Source of the DNA: Ceratopteris richardii
Taxonomy: Eukaryota; Streptophyta; Polypodiopsida; Polypodiales; Pteridaceae
Assembly: GCA_020310875.1 (NCBI GenBank)
Contig: MU260054.1
Span: 884,501-948,500, forward strand
DNA: 64,000 nucleotides
Reading direction: 5' to 3'
The notes under the pieces: generated by a model
What the model saw: the letters and a program-made list of their open reading frames with translations, nothing else
Told to the model about the DNA's origin: nothing
Database searches by the model: none
Shown here: in pieces, positions 9,828 to 19,677 of the stretch
How the letters are laid out: every line of letters starts with the position of its first letter
Position numbering within the stretch: position 1 is the stretch's first letter
Translations under genes and position numbers: made by a program

Positions 9828-12800
9828 ATTTTCGAATAAGAACTTAGCGTCGTTTGAGCATCATTCTTTGTCGTGGCTTTTACTTCCACCCACTTTGTAA
9901 GGTAATCTGTGGCCACAATAATGTATTCTGCATGGGAGTTTCTAGCTGGGGGGTTAATAGGACCAACAAAGTCTATGCCCCACTTCGAGAATGCGCGTCC
10001 TCCCATCATTGGCCTTAGAGGCATCTCGTCTTTTCTTATCGGGTATTGGGCACGTTGGCATGTGTCACATTTCTTCACATAAGTATGTGCATCGATATGA
10101 AGAGTGGGCCACCAAAGTCCTGAGAATAGAATGGTCTTAATTACTCTGTCAGGCCCAAAGTGTCCACCTGCCACACCGCTGTGTGCAATTTCTAAGACTT
10201 TCAAATAGTCTGATTCATGAACGCACAGTCTTAGGTAACCATCCTTGCCTCTTCGATATAAGTTGTCTCCTACCAAGGCATAGTCTTGAGCCTCTTGCTC
10301 CATGCTCCGTTTTCTGGCAAGACTAGCCTGATTGGGTAATGTTCCCGATCTCATGAACTCAACCAATGGAGCACTCCAATCTGGGATTAATGACACATGA
10401 TAAAGAGTGGCATGCTCCACTGGGGGTCTCTTCTGGCACACTAGACAATTTTGGATCCACTCCTGTATTTCTTTGTCCATGCTAGGCCAATACACTCCTA
10501 AACGTTTTAGATTCTGCAATGTTCGTTGTTTAGAGTAGTGGTTTCCTAGCAATCCCTCATGGGCTTGTTGCAACCAACTAATATGTTCATCGTCCTCGAC
10601 ACAACAAGCTAATACGCCCTCTGAATCTTGTTTGTACATACTTCTGGCCAATATTTGATACTTTTGTGATTGTACAATTTCTTCTTTGCTTGTTTTCACA
10701 TTTTTATTTGCAGGCCCAAAGGTTAGGACTGGTACCAACTTATTTGCCCATTTAGGAACAACTTCTAAATTGAACAGATAAGCATCGGGCAGTTCATCAG
10801 ACACTCCTTGCGGTGGCTCTCCTGAAGTGATGCGAGAAAGATGGTCTGCCCTAAGATGGGTTCTACCTTTCCTGACAACAACTTCAAAGTCGTATTCCAT
10901 TAGTAAGAGGAACCATCTTACTAAGCGGCCTGTATTGCAAGGTTTATTGACCAAATATAGTAAAGCTTGATGATCAGTGAAAAACTTGAACTTATTGGCC
11001 AATAAATAGTGTCTAAACTTTTTCACAGCGTATACCATACCTAAGCCTTCTCTCTCCGTTGTGGTATAATTTCGTTCAGCTGCGTTTAATTGCCTACTAG
11101 CATATGCTATCGGCAAATCCAGGTTTCCTTCACCTGTGGGTTGTGCTAGCACACATCCTATTGCATGATTGGAGGCATCTACATGGACATGAAAGGGTTT
11201 GCTCCAATCAGGAGTGGTCAGTATTGGTGCTGAGCACAAGCGTCTTTTTAGCTCGTTGAAGGAATTCTCGCATTCCTCGTTCCACTCAAAATTTGTTAAC
11301 AACCCATAAAGAGGTTTAGCTATGATGGCATACATGTGGATAAACCTACGGTAATATCCACAATGGCCCATAAAGGCTTGTACCTCTTTAACATTTCTTG
11401 GTCTTGGCAACTCTGCTATCGCTCTTACCTTGTCCTCATCTGTTGAAATTCCATTCTTAGAAACAATGTGACCTAAGATTTTACCTTGTCGTACCATGAA
11501 CACACACTTCTCTGGGTTCAGACACACTCGATAATCTCTACACTTGTTGAAGATTTGTCTGAGCTCAGGGATGTGGTAACTTCTCTGTTGGGAATGAGCA
11601 CATAAGTCATCCACATATACCTCTAAGCTCTTCCGCAAGAACTCTTTGAAGACATGACACATGAGCCTTTGGAATGTTGCAGGTGCATTGGTGAGCCCAA
11701 ATGGCATCACACGAAATGCAAAGATTCCCCATTCTGTGGCAAAGGCCGTTTTGTGTTGATCTTCGGGGGCAATGGCTACTTGGTTGTAACCTGAAAATCC
11801 ATCAAGGAAGCTATAAACTTCCTTGCCTGCAACACGCTCCAATAGATGTTCGGTGATTGGAAGTGGATAACTATCGCTGATCGTTGCGGCATTAACTTTT
11901 TTAAGGTTAATGCACACTCGCAATTTCCCATTCTTCTTGGGCACCACCACAATGGGGGACACCCATTCAGTGTGCTCAATCTCATAGATGAATCCGGCTT
12001 CAATCAGCCTATCAATTTCCTCCTTTATTTTGGCTGCATAATTGTCATTATATGTGTAGGGTTTTTGTTTGGTGGGCTTGGCATCAGTGGTCATCGGAAT
12101 CGTATGAGAGCAAATCTTTGGATCTACTCCTTTCAAGTCTCTATAGTGCCATGCGAACACATCCCTATATTCCCTTAATAGAGCTACAAGCTCTCCTTCT
12201 TCTTTTGCACTTAGGTCGTCTCCTATGTACGTACATCGTTCTTCGTTCCCTTCAATGGTCACTACAATTTTTTTGGTCTTTTCTTTATTGTCATATGCTT
12301 CTCCTATAATGGCCTCTCTCTTAGGCATTCGTACCAAAATTTTTCGGTCTTCCACTTCATATTTCTTGAAATTTTCTGGTACTTCAAACAATGATTCTTC
12401 CTCTTCTTGTTTCACTACTTTTCTTTTCTTCTTCTTTTGACCTCCTTCACTTCCTTCCTTTGAATTTATCGTTTTAATACTCGTGAGGGGTTCTTCTTCT
12501 TTTTGGGTTAACACTCCTATGTCTTCTAAATAGTGTTCCTCTGAGTCAAAGTAAGTATCCATCACAATGGATTCTAGATCATCGTCATTCTCTTCTTCTT
12601 CTATGAACTCACTAGGATCACACTCTTCCAACAGGGGCTGACACATGAACACTGAAATATCATAACCCTCCTCATCACAATGAGGTGTCCATTGTTCTTC
12701 ATTGACTGCTATGTCCATGGTAGCTAAGATTTCTGCCCAACCATGAGGCTCAAATTCCTCATCTGGAAATATCATCGGTGTATAGGCTGGGTCTTTTATT

Positions 12801-15800
12801 GGTCTATCTCCTGGGGGAGTTCCTTCTTCTCTCGCTTTTAGGCGCTTTTCCTCTTCCTCTGCGACCTTGCACATCCACAAGTGAGTATCTTCATGTAGCC
12901 AGGAAGGATCAGGTGAACTTCCAGAATGCACAGAGATTGAATCTTCTTTTGCTTTGTGGATAGGATTCCACTGTAGGGGTGGTACATCTCTGAAGGTGTA
13001 ATCCTTCAGATTGACCTTGGTGGTAACCCCTAAGTGTTGTAAGTACAAGGAGTTGGTTCCCCAATCCTGTACTATTTGCAATTGTCGTAGGAAGGGTCTT
13101 CCTAGGATCATCTCGTAGACATTATTTTTTTCAAAGTCACATATAGCAAATGTATGTTCAAACTCTACACCACATGTGGTTAGAGTTATCCCCTCAAGCA
13201 ATCCTAGAGGTCTTTCAAAATGACCATCTGCCATTTGAAGCTTCATTCTAGTTGGTCTTAATGTGGGTTTGCCCCATCGCTTCCACAAGGAGGTGGTCGC
13301 AATAGCAACTCCAGCACCTGAATCTACGATTGCTTTGGTTGTGTAACCTAGATAGGTGATTGGAAGATAAGTATTACCTTCTTCACCTTCGCTCATATCT
13401 CCTATCTTGTCGAGAGGTATCTCTGGAACTTTTTGCTTAGAGCCTACTCTTGGCATATTGGATTCAAGTTCTGGAACCTGATCCTTCACATGATTCCATA
13501 GCTCCGGTTTTGCTTTGAGCAGCTCTTCCACAGTGAGATGACACTGAACCTTAGTGTTCTTCACAACATCAGTGTTTCTTGGAATCACTGAGTCTTCATT
13601 TCTTACCAATATTGTGGGAGCTCTGATCTGGAGAGATTCAGATTCCCACGGGCCTGTGTAATGAGGCAACTCTTGTAAAGAATTAGATTCAAAATCTAAT
13701 CTTTCATCTTCTTGTTGCTCTGCTTGGTCTCCATAGATAGACGGAATGTCTTGGGGAAATTGGTCATGAAGATCATCAATCTCAGGAATAGGAGGGGAAT
13801 TACCCTTCTCCTGGGCCCATTTCTCTTCCTGTATTTCCCTCAAGAACTCTTGAGAGTATTGTTGAATTGAGGGAGGTATTCCAGCATCCGTAGAATTAGG
13901 AACATAAGCTCCCATCGGTGGTGAGCTTCCTCCTTCAATAACTGGTTGAGCCTGTGGAGGTAAAGAAACTTGTGGTTTGTTTACCAACTGCTCTAATCTT
14001 TCTAGTAAGCCTTGGAAATGCAAATCCGGTTTGACAGAGTTTGTCTGATTGAACTTTTGACTAGTCTCAAGTATAGCTTGAGCTTGTTCTACCATTTTCA
14101 TGCACATTTTCATCCGTTCAATCTCTAAATCTGCTCGAGGGTAACTCTTGTCTAGGTTTGCAGCTGTTGGCCCTTCTTGAAGACGAGCCTGGTAGGCCTT
14201 GAACATCATGTCCAAGCCTTCTGGGGTTGGATCTGCCAGAACAGACCCTGATTGTGGGTTATTTACAATGGGTGGTGGGGTGGAATGAGGTGGAGTGGAT
14301 GGAGCTTCGGCGTGCGAGGGGCTTTGAGATGCAATGTCTTCTATTTTTGTTTTGGTATCCCTTAGGCTTTCTTCTAGCTCGGATAACTTTTTGTTCCACT
14401 TGCGATTAGCCTTCTCTCTAGTATCCTTCCATGTTCTTGGTTTCCTCTTACTAGGCTCTCCTGCCTCACTTGACTCCGACTGCTCAGATGGTTTTACTTG
14501 TTGTGTAGCCTGTGCCCTAGTAACTGCCTGTACAAGTGCCACATTACTGCTACTTGAACTTGAATCTGCCACTAAGCCTACCACATTGATGGGTGTAACC
14601 TTGGGTGCACTAGAGGGGTTCTTGGGACACTCTCTAGGAAGATGTTCCTTGCCGCACTCAGGACAAAAGCCTTGTATTGTGATGTTTTGTCCTAGTCCCA
14701 GAGCTGGTTGGTGGGGACATTCACGAATGAAATGGTCGCCCTGGCATCTAAAGCATGGTCCTCTAGGGGCTTGTGGTCTTACTTGTCTCAATTGGGGCCT
14801 AAGATTTGGATTCGTATACATGACATTGGAGTATTCTGGCTCCCAATTTTGTTCCATAGGTGGTGTCTCATATTGGCACTGAGAAATCTCACTCTGCTCA
14901 GGTGACTCTATATAATAAGCATGTGGACTATCTTCATGGAAGTAGTTTGAACCCTGAGCGTGAGAATCATTTTCTGAGACCAATGGGGTTAGTGGCACCA
15001 ATGCTCTATTAGGGTTCTCCTCTGCCATAGTATATTTAACTGGGATCACATGGGCAGGAGTTGGCGGTTGGTTTCCTAGGACTGGTTGTGGCCTATAATA
15101 GGGCTGTTGGTACTGATTCTGATACCTACCCTGCTGGTAATGTTGCTGATAATTTTGTCTAACAGCCTGCCTATTATGGGGACAATCTTGGGCCGTATGA
15201 TTTGTGTATTTTCTCTCAATGGTGCAATACAGAGCATTAGGGTTTCCTTGGGGTTGAGTCATCATTGGACAGACATTAGCCATGTGATCTCCTCCACATG
15301 TATAACAACGCTTCACTGAGGTGACCCTTGGCATTTGTCTATTTTGGACTCCTAGCTTTTTGGCCACTTGCTCAGCTATCTCATCTATCTCAGTGGAGGC
15401 TCTAGAGGCATGACTCGTAGAACTATCAGAATCCTTATAGAGTTTGGATAGTCCTAATTCCTCACCCAAGTTATCTTCTATGTCAATGCACATCCGTATA
15501 CACTCTTCTATGGATCTAGGCTCTTTCAAGTATACATATGACCTTAATTTTGTGCTCAACAGGCCATCTAAAAACAGTGCCACCTGTTTGGCTGATGTGG
15601 GTAATTCTGGTACAGGGCATCTTTCCAAGTATTGTCTAAATCTTCTTCCTGCGAGTCGCACTGTTTCTTGGGGTGTCTGCTTGAAGCTGTGGATCAAGGA
15701 TGATGTGTTATGCCTGATACCACTCTTGGAAAATTCCACAATGAATTCTTCTAGCAGCTGACCTATCTCTCTATAGTTGCGACTGTTGAGAGGTTGAAAC

Positions 15801-16972
15801 CAAGCTAAGGTAGTTCCCTTAAGAGTCAAACCAAATGCCTCGAACTGGGTGAATAAGTCTTCAACCTGTTCAGCTCTTAGCACTTGTTTGAACTCTGCCA
15901 CATGATCATAAGGATCTCCAAATCCATCAAAGTAGTTCTTCATTGTCTTAACCACTTGAGAGGGTCTAAGGGTTCTTGAGTGCTCTCGTGGTCTAGGCAA
16001 TGGGAAATCATGATCATCTCTTTGATGCCTATGAACTCTATGTCTCTCCCTTTCAAGTCTTTCTGTTCCATATCCTGATCTGTCTCTGCCTATAGTGTCT
16101 GCAAAGCTTACCTCCGGTCTCTCTCTAGTTCTTTCTCTCTGGGTTTCATGAGCCTTGGATGATCCGGCTCCTTGGGGGCCCTGGGAAACATTAGATCTTG
16201 GTGGAGGGAAAATTGACTCACCTTGCCAAGTGTAAGCATGTCTGTCATGATCTGATACCAAGAACAATTTCTGAGATGTGTGATCTAGGTAGACAGCTTT
16301 CCCTGGTGTCTCTGGATCCTTGAATTCATAGATGGTGACTACTGGGCTAGGTTGATCTGGCCTAAATCTCCAAAAGGCTTCCTCCGTTTCTCTATTCACG
16401 AATAGTTCTATGCTTTTATTATCTTGAGGAATCCATTCTGGAGTGAGCATTCTGGTTACGACTGACTTACCTCTAGGGGTCTTGGGTTCTCCTCCCAGGT
16501 CTCCTTTCTCTAGGTCTCCTATCTCGTTCTCAGGAATGATATTTCCAAACTCATCTGTCCTATCTGGTGAGTTGGTAACCACATACATGGTTCCTTCCTT
16601 ATCAATGTAAGCACCCTCTTCAAACTTGACCACTGGGTGTTCAAGTCCAAAGAGTTGGTCAGGATTTTTGAGTTGAACCACTAATCGCCTTAGACCATCC
16701 TCATAGATGCGAGCACCTAATTGGTTGGTCCTGATATACTCCAATTGGGTCTTATAGGGACCTTCGGGTGTATGTAAACAGGCAATGCCTGAGCTACGTG
16801 TGGGTCTTTCCATGCTAAAAGACATTTCCGAGTCGCTGGTTTCTGAACTTCGTGTGTAAGGATGACCACTAAGCTGTTGAGCCCAAGACTTGGATGTATG
16901 GTTGACACTAGCCTCAGATGACCTAATGCTTTGTCTATCCTTGCCTAAGTGTCTGCCAGATCTCAGGTTCAT
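9800..16972 (-). CDS. G1 gag-pol polyprotein, 2390 residues
   Basis: One ORF starting at the ATG at 16972. By approximate residue: an unusual N-terminal region (1-340); retrotransposon gag capsid-like domain (350-480, DPYDHVAEFKQ); CCHC knuckles at about 557 (CYTCGGDHMANVC), 740 (CFRCQGDHFIREC) and 770 (CPECGKEHLPREC); retropepsin at about 1212 (AIVDSGAGVAIAT, later MILGRPFL); RT at about 1640-1830 with catalytic YVDD near 1784; RNase H at about 1920-2040 (HVDASNHAIGC, YTTTEREGL); a first H2C2 zinc finger at about 2140-2180; a second H2C2 finger; then the start of the integrase core (WGIDFVGPI). It is long for a Ty3/gypsy gag-pol, mostly because of the N-terminal and gag-linker regions. The integrase continues in the separate part at 8058-9827. 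Confidence 0.92.
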   Translation of the reverse strand: MNLRSGRHLGKDRQSIRSSEASVNHTSKSWAQQLSGHPYTRSSETSDSEMSFSMERPTRSSGIACLHTPEGPYKTQLEYIRTNQLGARIYEDGLRRLVVQLKNPDQLFGLEHPVVKFEEGAYIDKEGTMYVVTNSPDRTDEFGNIIPENEIGDLEKGDLGGEPKTPRGKSVVTRMLTPEWIPQDNKSIELFVNRETEEAFWRFRPDQPSPVVTIYEFKDPETPGKAVYLDHTSQKLFLVSDHDRHAYTWQGESIFPPPRSNVSQGPQGAGSSKAHETQRERTRERPEVSFADTIGRDRSGYGTERLERERHRVHRHQRDDHDFPLPRPREHSRTLRPSQVVKTMKNYFDGFGDPYDHVAEFKQVLRAEQVEDLFTQFEAFGLTLKGTTLAWFQPLNSRNYREIGQLLEEFIVEFSKSGIRHNTSSLIHSFKQTPQETVRLAGRRFRQYLERCPVPELPTSAKQVALFLDGLLSTKLRSYVYLKEPRSIEECIRMCIDIEDNLGEELGLSKLYKDSDSSTSHASRASTEIDEIAEQVAKKLGVQNRQMPRVTSVKRCYTCGGDHMANVCPMMTQPQGNPNALYCTIERKYTNHTAQDCPHNRQAVRQNYQQHYQQGRYQNQYQQPYYRPQPVLGNQPPTPAHVIPVKYTMAEENPNRALVPLTPLVSENDSHAQGSNYFHEDSPHAYYIESPEQSEISQCQYETPPMEQNWEPEYSNVMYTNPNLRPQLRQVRPQAPRGPCFRCQGDHFIRECPHQPALGLGQNITIQGFCPECGKEHLPRECPKNPSSAPKVTPINVVGLVADSSSSSSNVALVQAVTRAQATQQVKPSEQSESSEAGEPSKRKPRTWKDTREKANRKWNKKLSELEESLRDTKTKIEDIASQSPSHAEAPSTPPHSTPPPIVNNPQSGSVLADPTPEGLDMMFKAYQARLQEGPTAANLDKSYPRADLEIERMKMCMKMVEQAQAILETSQKFNQTNSVKPDLHFQGLLERLEQLVNKPQVSLPPQAQPVIEGGSSPPMGAYVPNSTDAGIPPSIQQYSQEFLREIQEEKWAQEKGNSPPIPEIDDLHDQFPQDIPSIYGDQAEQQEDERLDFESNSLQELPHYTGPWESESLQIRAPTILVRNEDSVIPRNTDVVKNTKVQCHLTVEELLKAKPELWNHVKDQVPELESNMPRVGSKQKVPEIPLDKIGDMSEGEEGNTYLPITYLGYTTKAIVDSGAGVAIATTSLWKRWGKPTLRPTRMKLQMADGHFERPLGLLEGITLTTCGVEFEHTFAICDFEKNNVYEMILGRPFLRQLQIVQDWGTNSLYLQHLGVTTKVNLKDYTFRDVPPLQWNPIHKAKEDSISVHSGSSPDPSWLHEDTHLWMCKVAEEEEKRLKAREEGTPPGDRPIKDPAYTPMIFPDEEFEPHGWAEILATMDIAVNEEQWTPHCDEEGYDISVFMCQPLLEECDPSEFIEEEENDDDLESIVMDTYFDSEEHYLEDIGVLTQKEEEPLTSIKTINSKEGSEGGQKKKKRKVVKQEEEESLFEVPENFKKYEVEDRKILVRMPKREAIIGEAYDNKEKTKKIVVTIEGNEERCTYIGDDLSAKEEGELVALLREYRDVFAWHYRDLKGVDPKICSHTIPMTTDAKPTKQKPYTYNDNYAAKIKEEIDRLIEAGFIYEIEHTEWVSPIVVVPKKNGKLRVCINLKKVNAATISDSYPLPITEHLLERVAGKEVYSFLDGFSGYNQVAIAPEDQHKTAFATEWGIFAFRVMPFGLTNAPATFQRLMCHVFKEFLRKSLEVYVDDLCAHSQQRSYHIPELRQIFNKCRDYRVCLNPEKCVFMVRQGKILGHIVSKNGISTDEDKVRAIAELPRPRNVKEVQAFMGHCGYYRRFIHMYAIIAKPLYGLLTNFEWNEECENSFNELKRRLCSAPILTTPDWSKPFHVHVDASNHAIGCVLAQPTGEGNLDLPIAYASRQLNAAERNYTTTEREGLGMVYAVKKFRHYLLANKFKFFTDHQALLYLVNKPCNTGRLVRWFLLLMEYDFEVVVRKGRTHLRADHLSRITSGEPPQGVSDELPDAYLFNLEVVPKWANKLVPVLTFGPANKNVKTSKEEIVQSQKYQILARSMYKQDSEGVLACCVEDDEHISWLQQAHEGLLGNHYSKQRTLQNLKRLGVYWPSMDKEIQEWIQNCLVCQKRPPVEHATLYHVSLIPDWSAPLVEFMRSGTLPNQASLARKRSMEQEAQDYALVGDNLYRRGKDGYLRLCVHESDYLKVLEIAHSGVAGGHFGPDRVIKTILFSGLWWPTLHIDAHTYVKKCDTCQRAQYPIRKDEMPLRPMMGGRAFSKWGIDFVGPINPPARNSHAEYIIVATDYLTKWVEVKATTKNDAQTTLSSYSKMCSLYMGYQ

Positions 16973-18361
16973 AAGCCTTGGCTTCTAGACCCAAAGTTCT
17001 CTTATATTACTCCAAATCCTTTGGAACTTCTTGGTTTTCTAGTTTCCCTGAGGGTCAACTTCAAAATACCCTCTCGAATAATCCTTGTATTGTTTTTACC
17101 GTAACCAGTCGATGTTTTTGTTGTACTCCCCACGAGCTTTCCAACAAAACCAAAATCACAGCAAACGGATTTCGTATGAGAAAGTTATGCCAGTTCAGGG
17201 TTTTGGGGGTTAAAACAGGGAAACAGGATCACTCTGGGAGCTCAGAACAGACGAGACGATACCAGATTCTCCCCTATACGATACCTCTTTCTTACACGAT
17301 ACCACTTTAGACGACACGATACCACCGAGATTACTGAAATCGCGATACCAGCATCACGATACGGTACCAAGGTTTTACCACGATACGACACCAAAAATGG
17401 TATCGCGATACACTTCCTGGTAAGGGAACGATACGACACCACTAGTCTCGGCGATACGATACTATTTCAAGTGTCGCGATACTACCTTGAGGAGTAGGCG
17501 ATACGATACTGCTAGGTAAGGTAAGATCGCGATACCAACTTCAGGACACGATACCAGAATGGTATCGCGTTACCAAAATAAGTACCCGACGATATGATAC
17601 TAGTTTGCAAACGATACGATACCAAAAATCGGACGATACGATACCAGAATTTAGACGATCGCGATACCAACTTGGCCGACGATACGATACTGTACGATCA
17701 ACGATACGATACCAAGACTGGCACGATACGATACCAGGTGGACCACGATACGATACCACCGGGCGACCGCGATCGCGATACTAGCACTTGACGATACGAT
17801 ACCAAAATGGTATCGCGATACCTCAAGTGGGCATGCACGATGCGATACCTCGACAAGTATCGCGATACACGGGAGTTCTGGTATCGCGATACCAAATCTC
17901 AACCGGACACGATACTTGGAGATTTTCACACCCAAATTAAAAAAATTTTTGCAGGTTTGTGTACCTTGTGTCCTCCTTGTCCCTCCTATCAGCCTGTGGA
18001 TGCAAAGTCACCCTCCAAAATCACAATATGATGCTCGCGATACCAGGCGCAGGTCGCTTCAGCCCGCGCGATACTGAATTGAATTTTTGGAGTTTTGAGA
18101 GGTTTCCAAGTGATTTTCTTCAGCGCTTTTGGTTCTCAGCTCCTCCTAAGCTTGTTTCTCACAGCTACGAGTAAAAAACGAGTGAATGTGGTGGCGAAAA
18201 TGGAAAAAATCAAAGAATATGAAGAGGGAAGGAGATGGTGACGAAGGTGAAGATGAAGAAGAAGAAAAAACTCAGAAACTGAACTGAAAAATGGCGATTT
18301 TTTTACCCTCCAACGTCGCTACTCTACGTCTTACCGTCACACGCTCGTCCTCCAAGCTCTC
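16973..18361 (-). other. Leader of G1
   Basis: About 1.4 kb between the primer site and the gag start. It has no coding signal. The middle is filled by the GATAC repeat field (listed separately). The part next to the primer site (about 18180-18360) is purine-rich on plus. Confidence 0.75.
17255..17915. repeat. Degenerate ACGATACGATACCA array in the G1 leader
   Basis: About 38 copies of GATAC in 660 bp, many as ACGATACGATACCA, others as CGCGATACCA. Some fuse to perfect palindromes: TGGTATCGCGATACCA at 17879-17894 and GGTATCGCGATACC at 17809-17822. Spacing is irregular (about 13-30 bp), so this is a clustered motif field rather than a clean tandem array. On the minus strand (the element RNA) it reads TGGTATCGTATCGT, which can pair with the CGCGATACC units. 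Confidence 0.85.
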
Positions 18362-18379
18362 TCCCCAGCAACGGCGCCA
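18362..18379 (-). other. Primer binding site of G1 (tRNA-Asp type)
   Basis: On the minus strand TGGCGCCGTTGCTGGGGA, seven bases inside the 5' LTR. It differs at about one base from the complement of the plant tRNA-Asp(GTC) 3' end (TCCCCGGCAACGGCGCCA). tRNA-Asp priming is known for Athila/Tat-type elements. Confidence 0.8.
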
Positions 18380-18386
18380 AATTTGG

Positions 18387-19013
18387 TGTCACTCTAGCAC
18401 AATGGTGAGTGCCAACGTGAGGAGATACACCTCATAAATGTCAATCCGTGGAGAAGTGAGGACCGGTATGAAGACCGCGAGCAAGTGATGGCACAAGTGC
18501 GTGAGTGAAAGCACACAAGCATGCACACACATACACATACACACGCACAAGGTAAGAGCAAAGAGTGGAACAATGGAAAGCTTCGATTACCAAAGAGCTC
18601 TTCTTATAAAACTGAAATCTACCACAAGCTAACCTCAAAAATGAGCTCTCCAGCCCTTTTTATAGTTTTTGAGTGGTTTTGGCCCTGTCCAGACCTAGTG
18701 TTCGGCCTAGTTAAAAAATAGGTTCCAGGGCTTATTTGGGGGCTCAAATGGAGTCTAAAAATTATGAAAATTGGTAGGATGGTAGATCTAATACTCCTCA
18801 AGCTCGAGGACTCCTCGGCTTGAACAAAATGGAGTTACAAAAATGGAAAATGGTATTTACAATGGTTTTTAGTGATAAAAATCACTATTTTTGTAGGGAT
18901 TTCTTCTGAAAATTTGACAGGTGCTTCTTGGAGCTCCCTACTTGCTCCTTCTTCTTGTGTGTCTACTTCCTTGATGCGCTTCCATGCTGTGTCCTTGACC
19001 TTGAGCTTCAACA
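18387..19013 (-). repeat. 5' LTR of G1
   Basis: 627 bp, same length as the copy at 5511-6137 and about 99.4% identical by eye. A TATAAAAAG box reads on minus at about 18658-18666. It is followed by CCCGA, the target duplication. Confidence 0.93.
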
Positions 19014-19677
19014 CCCGACATAGCGCACGACATACACAACATCAGCCCTGCATGAAATCGGCGTCAGCTCGCGGCTCTGACCACCCGATTAGAGTGACTC
19101 CACCCGCCTACCAACCCATACAGGTGCATGACAACAGATAGGTTAGGCCTACGATGAAACTAGCTACGGCTCGTGGCCTTGATCACCCGACCAAGGTGGT
19201 TCCACCCGCCTACTAGCCCATCGTAGCGCACCAACAACATACACGCACATATAAGCTGGCATGAGTATGAATGTTTCTTTATAAATCATGATCCATATGG
19301 AGGTAAGATCTCATAGGAAATAAATACTGGGATCCAAAGTTTCCCACTCACTAAGTGTTCAAATCAATCAGCATATACATGCACTCGATCTAAGCATGTC
19401 ATCACATTCCCAAACTTCCACTCCCAAAAGTCTCTAGTCCACTAACTGATCCTATTCATATAATTTCTAGCCGCTCATGCTTCATGCAAACCCATAATAG
19501 ATCTTTGTTATCTTCATTCTACATGATTTTCATATACTCATACATATCTTTATCACACACAGTAATGCAATGCATATGCTCTATCAGAAAGAAAACAGAA
19601 CTCAAATCAGAAACGTTTCACTTGGTCATTTTTTTTTTTTTCATTTTGATCCAACTTCTCTTTAATTCCATGGTCTA
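19014..19677 (-). other. Element B 3' untranslated part, right of G1
   Basis: Sequence between the G1 target duplication and the end of the B coding region. No ORF is supported. A 13-T run lies at about 19628. The stretch next to the coding end resembles the equivalent part of element C (45790-45840: CAGGTGAAACAGTTCTGATTT against CAAGTGAAACGTTTCTGATTT here), which supports B and C being one family. Confidence 0.6.

Larger units (their letters stand above)
5511..19013 (-). mobile_element. Complete-ended Ty3/gypsy element G1, 13.5 kb
   Basis: LTRs of 627 bp each (5511-6137 and 18387-19013) begin TGTCACTC and end CTTCAACA. The 5-bp target duplication CCCGA lies at 5506-5510 and 19014-19018. A polypurine tract abuts the 3' LTR and a tRNA-Asp-type primer site lies next to the 5' LTR, which in plants points to the Athila/Tat (non-chromovirus) side of Ty3/gypsy; no chromodomain was seen. 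The LTRs differ at about four sites, so at usual plant rates the insertion is well under a million years old. Coding parts run from 16972 down to 7674, with about one or two breaks. It sits inside element B. Confidence 0.93.

Noticed and set aside
11846-14905. Plus-strand ORFs opposite the G1 polyprotein
   Set aside because: They are antisense shadows of a strongly supported coding frame.
17242-17935. Minus-strand frames repeating YRIVS, and the idea of a CRISPR-like array
   Set aside because: The peptides come from the GATAC repeats. Repeat spacing is irregular, units are short and degenerate, and the context is a plant retroelement leader.
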